In this document: positions 33,149 to 44,734 of the stretch, piece by piece | Layout of the letters: the number at the start of each line of letters is the position of its first letter | Position numbering within the stretch: position 1 is the first letter of the stretch | From: Coprinellus micaceus | Taxonomy: Eukaryota > Basidiomycota > Agaricomycetes > Agaricales > Psathyrellaceae | Reading direction: 5' to 3' | Assembly (NCBI GenBank): GCA_951394405.1 | Contig: OX596335.1 | Coordinates: 868,001 to 932,000 of the forward strand | DNA: 64,000 bases | Program-made: the position numbers and the translations under genes | The notes under the pieces: model-generated | Databases searched by the model: none | What the model was told of the DNA's origin: nothing | Seen by the model: the letters and a program-made list of their open reading frames with translations, nothing else

Positions 33149-35500
33149 TTAAACCTTCCCCGCAGCCTGTGTCGCGGAACTCTTCTTGATGGGAAGACAT
33201 ACCCAGTAAAGTCCCAACAAACCTGTAAGAGCGGTGTTGATGTAAGGAAGGGTATATGCGCCTTTCTTGTTGAGGATGATCCCAGCGATGAAGGGGAGGA
33301 TACCTTCGGAGCACATCGCGTCAGCAGTTAGCACCTCCCAAGGAAAGGGACAGCGTACCGTTACCCAAGGTAGCAGCACAGGATCTATACAAACGGTGAG
33401 GGGAGCTAACGATCGATCGCAGGCAGAGAGACGTACATGATGGCCATGGTCACCATCCGCACTTCCTGGGGTAGCATGTCGTTGGCCCAGTTCAAGGTAG
33501 CAGGCCATATGGGTCCGTAGAAGAGGCCCACAATCGATAAAGCAGCACCGTTCACCGGAACCGAGGGGGAGAACCAGATCAAGAGGTGCATGCCCAGGCC
33601 GACGGCTGCAGGATTGAGTGCATGTTCCCGTAAGCCTCGGGCAGAAAAGGTGGCAGCGATATACATACACATGCAGGCGGCAATGAACAGCCTTCTATGA
33701 CTCGCATTTAATCTATGGCCCAATCGTCAGCATATATGGCTGGTGGCGGGTTCAAACGAATGAACTAACTTCGGGGTGAGGAATCCCCAGACCAAACGGC
33801 CCAGCATGAGGCCCCCAAAGAAGCCGCAGGTCACATACCCTACTGTGTCGGGGTTTCCGTCCTACAATCGGTTGTCTGTGAGCTCGGCACAAGACTGAGG
33901 TGTCAGGGACCGCTCACTCTAGCTTCACGAAGAAAAGAGACCATCTTTGCGAAAGATCAGAAGGAACGAAGCCCATGCAACCTTGGAAACATACGAATGC
34001 CTGGGACACTGTCTCACTACCACGATGAGATTAAATCAGTATCCAGGCGCCTATGAACATCGAGGACGAGGCTCACCTCGAGAAGTATACGGCTCCGAAC
34101 AGACACGCAACCCACACCAGCCGTAGAGAAAATGCCAGACGCAAAGCTGTTATTCAGTTATCTCAGAGCTGAATTTTGCTTGAAAGGAGAGTACACTAAC
34201 TGTTCGGTGCCTCGGTTTTGGATGCCACTGCTTCCCCGTTGTGGATCGTGCTCGTCGGGCTTAGGGATGGACTTCTCTGGAATTCGAGATCTGCTTCTTG
34301 CCTTTCGTGAGCGAATTCGGTCGGGGTAGCGCGGAACACCACCGCTCCAAGCGCTAAGTTGAGCGCTGAGCCAATAAGGGAGCCAAGGTAAAACTGATAC
34401 CAAGGTACCCCTCGAGCCAGGAGCGCTTGGCAGATGAGAGGCGCGATGACAGATCCGAAGCCTACCCATTGTTTTTGGAGTTAGTCCAGATGCGGTCATG
34501 TAGATATGAGACGACGCGAACCCCAGAGTGAGAAGGAATAGCTGAGATGCTTTGGAACAATTGCGAAGTATTCATTCCTGTGAGACGGATGGGTCAGAAA
34601 CCCCTCGAGGAGCGTATGCGACCTTACAGAGTTCCTTTGGGTGAACAAAAGATCAGTTGAGTCATTCTGCAGAATCAAGAAGGCGAGCTCACCATTCAAA
34701 ATGGCTCGGGCGAAGGCAACAATCACCTGGGCGACAAAAATAGCAGGAAAGCCCCCTCGAGTACCCATGGTGAGGAAGAATACCCCATGGAAGAAGTTGC
34801 CCACCATGATGGCGAGATGCCTAGACTGGAGAAACGAGAACCGCACAGACGCGTCGATGCCCGTGCGCTTTGTCAAACGAGCGTAGAAGGGGAACCAGGA
34901 AGTGTGAGTACTGGTACGGCTGACTCGGCCGAGCTGCTTGTTCATTTTTTCCAGGAGAAGGGTGCCGGCGATGTAGCTGAGCGATCAATAAATTTAGCAG
35001 GGTACGACTCGGCGAGAGGGGGGGTTGCTCACCCGATGGAGCATGCTGCGTAGAATAGCGAGCCAGTCATAAACGTGATGTTAAAGTCCTTCATGAGATC
35101 TACGAGTGAATAGCATTAGATTATGGGTTACAATTTGAAGGAGTTTCCACTACGAGGAAGAACGGTTGCCATCACTGATTGACCAGTCAGATATAGGTTA
35201 GCCGTGTAGAAGTTTCCAGGAGCACTCACCGCCGTCACCATACCCGCACATGAAGTAGGCGAAATATCCGCTTGCGATACGCCAATTGAAACGTTCATGG
35301 ACGGGAACTTCGGCAGGAGAAGACCCAATGAACGACTTGAGGTCACTATCGGAGGAAGGCGTCGGAGGGACGATGGTGTCAACGGTATCGGCGCGTTGAG
35401 GTACCGTGTGGTGGGGCAGGTAAGGTAGAGGGTCGGGTAGGCCATTGGCCGAGACAGGGGTTTTGCGACTCTCGAGGGCTGGCCGCGGGGGAGAAGACAT
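33149..35500 (-). CDS. MFS transporter, BSC6-like (copy 1)
   Basis: Major facilitator superfamily membrane transporter of the fungal 'bypass of stop codon 6'/FucP-like group; substrate unknown. The start MSSPPRPALESRKTPV opens a cytosolic N-terminus. RFNWRIASGYFAYFMCGYGD is the first membrane segment, then VMATVLPH, LMKDFNITFMTGSLFYAA, AGTLLLEKMNKQLGR and FHGVFFLTMGTRGGFPAIFV. The second half has NEYFAIVPKHLSYSFSLW, TPKLNASHRRLFIAACM, VPVNGAALSIVGLFYGPIWP, NWANDMLPQEVRM and ILPFIAGIILNKKGAYTLPY. It ends LYWVCLPIKKSSATQAAGKV and a stop at 33149. About twelve introns. It is a tandem paralogue of the next minus-strand gene and has an intron after VMATVLP that the paralogue lacks. Confidence 0.88.
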
Positions 35501-36195
35501 TGTCGAGGACCAGAAGGTGTTGTTCGGCTTCGTGAATATTTTGTCTGCTCATGTTTTAACGGCCGAAGCTAGGGATAGCACGGTGACAATGTACCAAAGA
35601 GTGTTTTCCCAGATAGGTCGGGCCAAATCACAGGAAATGACCGTGAGCAAGGCGGCGTTCGAGAGATTCAGGCCTTGAGGAACGTTTAGGTGTACGACAT
35701 GGTATCACAAGGGCGTTCCATTGAATAGCCGCTGTATGGAAGGCGATTCTGGAAAGTCACCGTTGACTCCATTCGCGAGTGTACCCTTCCCGTCGCGCAT
35801 GTAATCTGTCAGGAAGATGGGAATGAGGCGTAAGGTGTCAGCTGAGAATCGTACGGCAGCCTGAACGGCTCCTACTTGTGTCCATATCGTTAAGATTCCT
35901 CCGAAAGTCCGGACAGTAGGGTCGAGGGGAGATGCAGTTGAGTTATGCAGGGGCGACGGTGATTGTTTCCGTACTGCGCCCTTCGCGGCGATATCGAAGT
36001 TAGTTCGAGGGTCGGGGAGTCCTTATCACGCATGGAGGGGACCTGCCACGAGATTCCGGAGCTTGACTTTGGGGTGATGATAGGTAGTCAGGAGCAAAAA
36101 CTAACGCTCCTTTAGAGCTCGACGCGTCCCCGCCTTTGTTTGCCATTGGCTCGGGCCGGTGACCGGGGGTCTGCACGCACATGGGCGCCAATTTC
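35501..36195 (-). repeat. 5' flank of MFS copy 1, duplicated at 39933-40675
   Basis: The sequence upstream of the ATG keeps patchy identity with the flank of MFS copy 2. Matching blocks include aaatgaccgtgagcaagg (35636) with aaatgaccgtgagtaagg (40083), the 'tagccgc' block (35727 and 40162), gattccggagcttgac (36053) with gattccggagcttgag (40530), caggagcaaaa (36091 and 40572), and gcgccaatttcg (36185 and 40662). It presumably contains the promoter of the transporter. Confidence 0.7.
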
Positions 36196-37640
36196 GGGGT
36201 GAACACGACTGCTCGATTTCGTGGTCTTCCATTCTATCTGTTCGTTCATCCGACTGGCATCTGGCGTCCCTCGCGAGGATCCTCTGGGGTGGCCCTTCCT
36301 TCAGACCCGTCCCTAGCCCTCCTGAGTGACTCCAACCGTAATCTACTCCCGATTGGTTTCCCAGTCGTGTCAGCGCTCTACAATCTGAACGATAGCACCC
36401 CGGTGAGGGGGCGACTACAAGGCGTATGCCCTTTTCGGATCTTGACAAAACCCAAACTGGGAAGGCATAAGTAGCCGATGGCCTGTCGGGGTGTTGCAGA
36501 CATAAGGGCATGCGGTCGAATCGCTGTTGAGGATCATCCCAGGGATTTAAGGCAAAGTCCCAACGACGCCTCTGCGTTAACGGTGGGTCCAACCCAATAG
36601 TCAAGGTGAAGGGCGAGGAGGTGAGCCCGAACAAGACCCCATACTCGTCATCACAATTTCTTGTGGTGTCATGTCGTTCTCCAGGCAGAACAGAGACAGG
36701 GCGGTCGACGAAACTTGTGGCGGAGTGTCGAGAAGTTTGGGCGAAGAGGTCACCATCAGGGCCTGGAGATTTTGGAGCGCTCGTAGATTTGTGTGCGTTA
36801 GCCTCCACCTTCTTGAAGATTTTCGAACGAATAGAAGGATGCAGTGGATGATCGATGATTTCCGAAGTATCGCGCCCCTATGAATCCACCCTTTGGCCCG
36901 TTGCAGGGAGGCGACCACGAGCAAGATATCTTTTCGCGCCACCGTGGTCCGACCGATGTAGCAAGCGCAATGGGTTTATGAAAGGAGAATACTCGGGCAG
37001 CCTTCCAGCATCCGTGTGCCGCCGAGGAGCGCCTAAAGAAGTTGCCGTCGCCCCATTTCAAACTGCTAGCGGCAGTCCCCTGAATACATGCCAAGGCAAG
37101 AGCAAATCCCCAAGAAATGGTGCAATCTCAACACAGCGCGACGCTAGTCCGAAGGGTCAGCAAGGCGTCCGCATCCTTGCCATATTGCCGACAGTTTTCG
37201 GAATATGCGGAAACCAGGACCCTAATTTCCCAAGGCCAGGAAGATGGGCCGTACATCCGTTTCTTGGTATTTCTGGGGAGGTTTGAGGCATATTTCACGG
37301 GTTCCTTCGCCTAGAGTTGTCAGACGTGGAATCGTGAGCCTTCCAGAGCTTGCAGTAGGGGACATGGCGGTCAGGAGTAAGTCCGGACTCAGGAGCAAAC
37401 TGAGCCAACCCTGGCGGGGTTTCAAATATGTTGACGCGCCTTCCCGATCCGGATCCTTCGTTCCCACGAGCACTTACACATGTACGGGGCCAGCGCACGT
37501 CGCAGAAGACGACGGTGCAGCTCATCCGTGGCGTTGTCTGCCGACAGGTCGGATAGTGAAAGGGCTAGCATATCTATTGGTCTAAATATTCTAGGAAATA
37601 GCGCGCTATGTAATCTCTAACCACGTTCTAAGTTGGAGAT
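36196..37640. other. Spacer between the MFS copies, no gene recognised
   Basis: About 1.4 kb unique to this position. A 235-codon open frame on the minus strand (36808-36101) and a 143-codon frame on the plus strand (36855-37286) show no motif I know. The first runs into the duplicated flank, which argues against it being a real protein. It may be relic sequence. Confidence 0.4.
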
Positions 37641-39932
37641 CTAAACTTTCCCAACGCCACTCTGACCGACAGGGGTCCGCCTTTTGGTAGGCAGACATAT
37701 CCAGTAGAGTGCAATTATACTCGTGAGCGTGACATTAATGTAAGGCAGGGTGTGTGCACCCTTTTTATTGAGGATGATGCCAGCGATGAACGGCAAGATG
37801 GCTTCGCAGGAGGGAGGGCGTCAATATCCCATGCGTCAGAACGAGCTAGAGTAGAAACTCACCACATCCCAAGCTAGCAGAACACGAAATAAGCGCCATG
37901 CTAACCATCCGCACCTCCTGCGGCAGCATATCGTTGGCCCAGTTCAAGCTCGCGGGGAATACAGGTCCGAACAGGAGACCTATGACCGCGAGAGCAGTTC
38001 CGTTAACTGGGACGGAATGGACAAACCAGTTTATGATTTGCATGGCTAGGGCGATGCATAGGCAGCCGGCAATGAAGTATCTCCTCTGATGGGCGGAGAG
38101 TCTAGAGGGCGAGTCAGCGATGCCTCTTCAGCGAAATAAGTAGCTATTCACGTACTTGGGAGTGAGGTAGCCCCAGATTAGGCGGCCGAGGGTGATGCCA
38201 GCGAAGAATCCGCAAGTTACGAACCCGACCGTCTTCGGGTTTCCGTGCTGTAGCGATCCCTATGAGACAAGTTTGACATTCCAGAGCGGGATAGACGACT
38301 CACTCTGATTTCTCGGAGGAACGACACCATCTTCCCGACGATAGTTAGGTGCGATGAAGGGCCAACTTGAATCAATATAGGTATGTACTCACAAATCCCT
38401 GAGAGGTCGTTTCGCTGAGAGAAGCGTATGATTAAAGAGGTCGATAACAATACTAAGGTCAGGGGGGTCTAACTCACCTCGCAAAATAAACTCCCGAGAA
38501 CGCGCAAATGACCCACTGGAGCGGCTGCGAAAGCGCAAGTCTCAACGCTACACACCACCTTTCAGCTCTCGCTCACCTCAAAGGCCACAACCCACTCACT
38601 ATTAGGCGCCTTGCTCTTCAACGGCCCTGCTACCTCCCCCTCATGTATCGTACTCGTTGGGCTCAACGACAAGCTCCGATGCAGCTCCCGATCCGCGTCC
38701 CTCTTCTCCCGAGCAAATTCGGTTCGGGTTGGGCGGAATGTCACTGCCAGGAACGCCACGTTGAGTGCTGAACCGATGAGGGTGCCGAGGTAGAATTTGT
38801 GCCAAGGGACGTCCTGCGCCATCAGTGCCTGGCAGACAAGGGGCGCGAGGACTGAACCAAAGCCTGAAAGGGGAGAAGTTAGATTTGGGCCGGTCGGTGG
38901 AAGATGACGAGAAGAGGAATAGACGCACCCCATAGCGAGAAGCAGTAGCTGAGGTGCTTGGGGACGATGGCGAAGAATTCGTTTCTGTCAGAGAAAGGGG
39001 AGCATAGGTCGGTAATTGTAGATGACTGGACGATCGGATGAAAGCTTACAGGGTACCAGTCAATATCGATCTTGCGAACGCAGCCGTCGAATGCGCAACA
39101 AAAATAGCCGGGAACCCACCCCTCGTACCCATAATGACGAAGAACATCCCATGCAAGGAAGCCGCGATGATGACCGCAAAAAGCCTCGCTTGGAGGGGTG
39201 AGAACCGAACGACGGCATCAACGCCGGTACGCTTGGAAAGTGAAGGGTAGAGAGGGAAGAGGGAGGTGTGGGTGTTCGTGCGGCTGATGCGCCCGAGTTG
39301 CTTGTGGATTCGTTCGAGGAGAAGGGTACCGGTGAGGAACCCGATGGTAGAGGCGGCGTAGAAGAGGGAGCCAGTCATGAAATTGATGTTGAAATCTTCC
39401 ATGAGGTGAGGCAGAACGGTAGCCATGACTGTTCAACGAAATCGGTCAATCACCCCGTTAAATACTATGGCATTAAACTACACTCACCTCCATCGCCCCA
39501 CCCACAGAGAAAGTACGCAAAATACCCACTAGCGATCCTCCAAGCAAATCGTTCAAGGGCGACGGGCTCGTCACCCGTCGCCGTCGGGGAGTCGATGAAC
39601 GATCTCTTCTCAGAGCCAGGCGAGGGCGTCGAAGCGACAAGGGTATCGATGGTGTCGCAGCGCTGGTAGGCTCTATCGGCGTGGCGGGGAACTAAGACTT
39701 TTGGTGCGTGGTCGGGTACATGCACTCGAGTGAGGGTAGACAAATCGGGCAAGGGAGGTGGAGTGCGAGGGCTAGCAGGGATTGAGCCTGACGGCTCATC
39801 AGCGACAGCGCACTCGTCGGCCGGGTGGGTAGAGGGAGAAGAAACTAGATCCAGAGGTTCGACCAGGAGGTTACTGCGACGTCGCATAGAGGTGTTGCAA
39901 CCGTCGAAGGTAGGGCGCAAGAGTGAGGACAT
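37641..39932 (-). CDS. MFS transporter, BSC6-like (copy 2)
   Basis: Tandem paralogue of the gene ending at 33149, same strand and same domain layout. It has a longer cytosolic N-terminus (MSSLLRPTFDGCNTSMRRRS, about 150 residues before FAWRIASGYFAYFLCGWGDG). Then VMATVLPHLMEDFNINFMTG in one exon, FLTGTLLLERIHKQLGR and LHGMFFVIMGTRGGFPAIFV. The C-terminal half has KLSAHQRRYFIAGCLCIA, VPVNGTALAVIGLLFGPVFP, SLNWANDMLPQEVRM and ILPFIAGIILNKKGAHTLPY. It ends LYWICLPTKRRTPVGQSGVG KV with TAG at 37643-37641. A cytosolic loop with SLSPTSTIHEGEVAGPLKSK is shared in outline with copy 1. Divergence between copies is substantial, so the duplication is not recent. Confidence 0.88.
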
Positions 39933-40922
39933 TTTTCGAAGTACTCAGAGAAGACCTTGCTGGGGGCACAGTATTTTCGTTGACCCTTATAAATTCGAGG
40001 ACCGAATGCCCTAGGAGCGGCCAAAAGCCTACGGTGAATTATGTGAGGGCCGCATCTCTCAGTGGATCTGTGGAACATCAGGTAAATGACCGTGAGTAAG
40101 GGCAGCTTTCCGGTAGAGTGAACCTCGAGATAACCATGGCATACAGAAGGCATTCACTTGAGTAGCCGCAGGGTCATCATGCTCGAGGGGGTGTCGGTAG
40201 AAGTCACCGTAGAGGGACTGCCGAGTCTTGTTCACCGCCGTTCGTAGGGTCGGAATGCATACAGTCTGTCAAGAACCAAACAGCAGGTTCCAAGGGCTCG
40301 TTAGCGAGACGTGAGGCGTGACCAGCTCAGGAAACGACAGGCCGGACCCCAGCGATATGTTTGGCCGACATCCAAGTTTCTCGAAACATCCGGGAGAAGG
40401 GTCCAGCACAGATGCAGTTTAATCCGTTTTCAGTCTCCTCCTGGGGATATGGGGGACGTAATGCCTTCTTGCTGCTTGCTGCTTAGGGAATCCACCTTGC
40501 GCATATAGATGCGATAGAAGAGCCCGTAGGATTCCGGAGCTTGAGTTTTGGGGGATCATTGGGTGGAGGTCAGGAGCAAAAGCCAACGAAGGACCCTCGA
40601 CGCGCTCTGAGGTTGAACCTGCCGTCGGCTCGGGCCGTTGCCGCCGCATCGCGTCAGGCGGGCGCCAATTTCGCGGACGCAGGTCCGAGCCTGTCCGAGC
40701 TTGCTTTTGTCCTTCCACCACACGGACATATCAACGCGTTTTCTGCAACAAGGGTCTCAAGTTCCGGAGAACCTTTGGGTGTGCCCTCGTCGTGTTGGTC
40801 ACCAGGACTGCTTGGCTCTGTTCAAACTAGAAGCTGCCAGCAGGAGGAGGATTGTTCTTGAATTTCAAGGCCAGTTCGAGGACTCTATTTTCTTTGATTT
40901 CTAAGGCCGCACCTGTGATCAT
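39933..40922. other. Flank of MFS copy 2 and PTH2 promoter
   Basis: 990 bp. The first ~740 bp is the second copy of the duplicated MFS 5' flank described at 35501-36195. The remainder should include the promoter of PTH2. No open frame here has family motifs. Confidence 0.55.
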
Positions 40923-41862
40923 ATGGACGGTATCAGCGGTAAGTTCAGGTTTTAAACTCTCTTCATATCGATTTTATTAATGCCTGTGTGTGATAGCCCA
41001 GGCGTATTCCGCTATAATTGCTGTTTCGGTCGCAGTTGGGTTCTGGTTTGGCAAGGCCCTTTCTGCGAATGGACCTCAGAAGCCCAAGGAGTCGGCCGCC
41101 CTCAGTGATGAGGACTCGAAAGACGACTGCAAGCTGGTAAATATAGGCCTTCTGGAATTTCTGTGGACACTAAGTTTTGTGTTCAAACTTCAGTCTCTCG
41201 TTGTCCGGATGGATCTGGGGATGAACAAGGGAAAGATTGCGGCACAGTGAGTATCTATGCATGAAACCGAGGAGTCGCTCACTAGGTGCCGATTAGATGC
41301 TCGTGAGTGTCTCTGCGGTCCTTGGCTCCGGGAATGCTCCCTTACCAGCGTAGACACGCTACCTTGGCATGCTACAAGTCTCTACTCTCGTCAAATCCCA
41401 GGGTGCGTCCAATTATATCCTTAGTTCACACCAACTGACCCTCCGCAGCTGCTGGAGCACTGGGAAAAACTGGGGTGAGTTCTTGCGTTTCCCCGTAAAA
41501 AGTAGCCCTTCCCATGGTACCTCCAGCCAGACAAAGGTTGCCCTGAGGTGCTCCAGCGAAGAAGAACTGGCCTCGCTCCAAGCACACGCACACCGTCTCC
41601 ATCTCACCGCACGGTCCATTCGCGATGCGTGAGTCATATCAGACACTTTCTCTGTTACCGCGCCCTCTCCACATTGTCTAACACCGCCTACGTCGCGATA
41701 ACACTACAGGGGACGGACACAAGTCGCCGCGGGATCCAGAACGGTCCTGGGTGTTCTAGGTGAGTTGCGTCGTTTAGTTTTCATGGGGTACGGCGTTGAC
41801 TGTGGAATTTAGGTCCTGCTAGACTTGTCAATCAGGTCACTGGTAAACTCAAGCTGCTGTAA
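40923..41862 (+). CDS. PTH2: Peptidyl-tRNA hydrolase 2 (PTH2/Bit1)
   Basis: Cleaves peptidyl-tRNA; in eukaryotes the N-terminal anchor places it at the mitochondrial outer membrane. The start MDGISA joins AQAYSAIIAVSVAVGFWFGK, a membrane segment. After an acidic linker come CKLSLVVRMDLGMNKGKIAA, QCSHATLACYKSLLSSNPRL, LEHWEKLGQTKVALRCSSEE and ELASLQAHAHRLHLTARSI. The end is RTQVAAGSRTVLGVLGPA, then VNQVTGKLKLL and TAA at 41860-41862. The catalytic core K-G-K-I-A-x-Q-C-S-H-A is only restored if a 6-nt exon (ATGCTC, 41297-41302) is spliced between the exon ending GCGGCACA and the exon starting ACACGCTACC. Eight exons in all. Confidence 0.93.
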
Positions 41863-41877
41863 ACATCATTTATCGTC

Positions 41878-41894
41878 AAAAAAAAAAAAAAAAA
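41878..41894 (+). repeat. Poly(A) run of 17 bases
   Basis: An uninterrupted A17 starting 16 bp after the PTH2 stop codon. A homopolymer tract; its origin is not clear. Confidence 0.9.
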
Positions 41895-43084
41895 CACTTT
41901 GAGCTTTGCTCGAAGGACTTTCCCATCAGAAATTCACCCTCAAGGATCCTGTGGAAGCTGTGTCGGCAGGACGAAAAGGGAACATGCGGCTGGGTGACGG
42001 GATGGCCTCGACAACAAAATATGTCGGGACGCAAGCTTGCTGACCTTGTATGGCTTCAAGTTAATGGCAGAGCGGGCAGCCCTCAATGAGGGTGTGAGCT
42101 ACCTCAACTTCGTGGCTGCCTTGCAGGTATACATAACAGTCATTGACATCTAAAAGAATACACCGTGCTCACGAGCCTGTAACCTGGATTCGACGATTTT
42201 GCTGCCAGGGATCCTCATTGCAATGTGGGTCTCCTAGCCAGACTGACGAAAATGTGATATCACTTACACTACGTTACAGGGGTATGGGTCTCCGTTCGCG
42301 ACCTCTTACCATCATGCTGTTATATGTGTCGTCCCTCCGATGCCTATATGAGTGCCTGGACGTCGTGAAAAAATAGTTGCTGGGTGGGGCCGTTTGGCAA
42401 TCTTGTCCTCCGTGCAACCAGGGCTATGGCGGTTCCATATAGGGTCGGGGACCCAGCTAGTGGCGGGCGTCGTTAACCCAAGGAGATTTGATGCGCCGAT
42501 GGGAGAGGACCAGTGGCGACGAGGAGCGAATCTGAGTCGCCGGAAAGTAAATTATGAACCACCAGCCACTGAAATGGGGCCAAATCCGCCTGAACATTCA
42601 ACGTTCAGCGTCAATCACTCTGACAATCTGAGCTTTATGGGTATTTCGAGGCCAAAACCCTTGGTTCCAGCGAAACTGCCAATTTTGTCCAAGGAAACGG
42701 CTGTGCGCTTTGATTGATGGGGAGTCGCTTCCGCCCCCAACCTCATATGGCAACGGGCCCGAGGTGTTCGTGGGGCATGTCCGGGAGAAACCAGCCACTG
42801 AGACCCCCCAGGTGGTTGAGAACTCCTATTCGTATGTTCCTGGTACATAGCGTAAAAGACCTTGATAATGTAGACTCCGAGGGAGGGACATTTCTAACTG
42901 CGGGATGATGTTGGCGCGAGAGGGATTGATCGAAATCAAGAACAAACACGGGTTAGGAAATCCGTCCTGGGTAAATTGAAGGTTCACCACACGCCCTGAC
43001 TACACTTCTGCTACAGTCCTTACCGTTCTCTATCCCCCCACAGTCTTTCCCCCTACGCCTCCCCGTTCCTCCACCAGCGCTGCT
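41895..43084. other. Gap between PTH2 and the UPF0658 gene
   Basis: 1.2 kb. Plus-strand frames at 42143-42376 and 42352-42717 are open but carry no motif I recognise. Around 41990-42130 the sequence has exon-like stretches (LYGFKLMAERAALNEG) with stops in between, so it could be gene debris. The last part is the promoter of the next gene. Confidence 0.4.
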
Positions 43085-44734
43085 ATGCCGGCTGCGCTCA
43101 ATCTCTCCCAGGAATACGACACATCACACCGGCCATATCCCCAACAGCCTCTCGATGATTACAAGGCTTCATATGATGACCTGATAGACGACTACTCCGC
43201 GCCCTATGCTCCCAATGCTCGACACCAAACCTTTGCCATCTCAACACCCAACGCTAGCCATCGGAGAGGGCAGTCAGCAACCCTTCAAAAGGCCTCTGCA
43301 TCATCCATCTCCCTCAAGCACTCCGACGACACCCACGACGACCCTCCGTTATATCCACCTATAGGCTCGTCGAAGGAGAAGGAGGTGGATACACGGACAG
43401 TATGGCAAAAGGTGCGCTTGCAAAGAGTTGGCCCGGCGAGGAACAAGAGACTGACCCCGTTGCGCACTAGATTATTCCTGAATCATTAGCATGCCGGCTA
43501 TACCTTGCGACTGTGTTGGTGGAGACGACGATTGATCTTGCAATCGAGGGAGAGCTTTTCCTGCGGGTACGGGACAAGATGAACGACGAGGAAGCCGCAA
43601 CAGACCCCACAATAAAGCGGATGCCAGTATACCTAGCCATCTTTGCACTTGCTCAGTACGTCGCCGCTGGCTTTGTTACGTCAGGTCCAGCCCCACTCAC
43701 AGCCTTCCAGCGTGTTCCAGTTCGCCATGGCTCTCGACGCCGTGTACGCACGGAACACACTCCAATTCATCTGCTTAGCGTGCGCCTGGTCTTTCCATGT
43801 TCGGCTCGGTACCCCAAGCTGACATTCTGTCCCAATATAGCATCTTCAATGCCCTCTTCCTCTTGTACGCGATGATCCAAATCAACGAAGTCCAACAGGC
43901 TATGGTCGACGCATCTTCAGGCGCAACCAACATCCCCATCCGCGTCCTCACTATCATCATCCCCGTTGTCATCTCGGTGGCTGAAATCGCCTACATAGCC
44001 CTAGGCTGGAAGATATACCACGAATTCGGCTGGAAAGTGTACAAGTTCTTAGGTGCCGACCGGAGGATCAAGAAGCTCTATGCCAACTACCAGATCTACG
44101 AATGTCTGGTCAAGTTCGACGTGTTTTTCTGGGTCGGATTCTCGGTGCAGTTTATTTGGCTGGTACTGGAGAACAACGACTGGGAGTACTATGTGACGTG
44201 CGCGGCTCTTCCACTGTCACTTATCTTGCTGGTGGAAGGCCACCTCGCGGCACGGCACGAGAACAAGTGGATGATGGCGACGTTCATGTGCGGTTGCGTT
44301 GGGGCGATGATCTATTTCATTTATAAGGTGTGTTGCCGTTCTCTTTTTGTTGAGAAGCATGGGTCCGTGCTGACGCGCAGCAGTTGATCAAGGTTCTGCT
44401 GGGCATGAGCACTGATCAATACAAGTTGGTGTGGAAATCGTTGACAGTATTCTGTGGGTTATTCCCTTGCTCGCCGACGCGAAGCCTCACTGACCGCTTC
44501 ATACAGCTGTCTTTGCCATCATGCTTTTGATTGCGACATTCGCATATTCGGTGGTTATCTTGAGGAACTTTGCAAAGGGACTCAAGACCGCATGTACGTT
44601 CGCGTTGCTCTGTCACCTCTCGTGCAACAGCTGACTCTCTGTTCGCAGTGGCACGGAAAGCGGACCAAGGGTTCAACTCACAGAACCACCGGCGGGGTCC
44701 AAGTACGACCCTTAATCGCATGAGTATAAACTAG
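43085..44734 (+). CDS. UPF0658-type Golgi membrane protein
   Basis: Polytopic membrane protein similar to the fission-yeast UPF0658 Golgi apparatus proteins; function unknown. The cytosolic N-terminus (MPAALNLSQEYDTSHRPYPQ, about 110 residues, Ser/Asp/Tyr-rich) ends DTRTVWQK. Membrane blocks follow: LATVLVETTIDLAIEGELFL, PVYLAIFALAQ, SIFNALFLLYAMIQINEVQQ, VLTIIIPVVISVAEIAYIAL, YECLVKFDVFFWVGFSVQFI, YYVTCAALPLSLILLVEGHL, MMATFMCGCVGAMIYFIYK and SVFAIMLLIATFAYSVVILR. The charged loop FLGADRRIKKLYANYQIYE is highly conserved-looking. It ends RRGPSTTLNRMSIN with TAG at 44732-44734. About six introns. Confidence 0.82.

Noticed and set aside
36101..36808. 235-codon minus-strand open frame
   Set aside because: No motif; its 3' end lies in the flank shared with the other MFS copy, where the frame is not kept.
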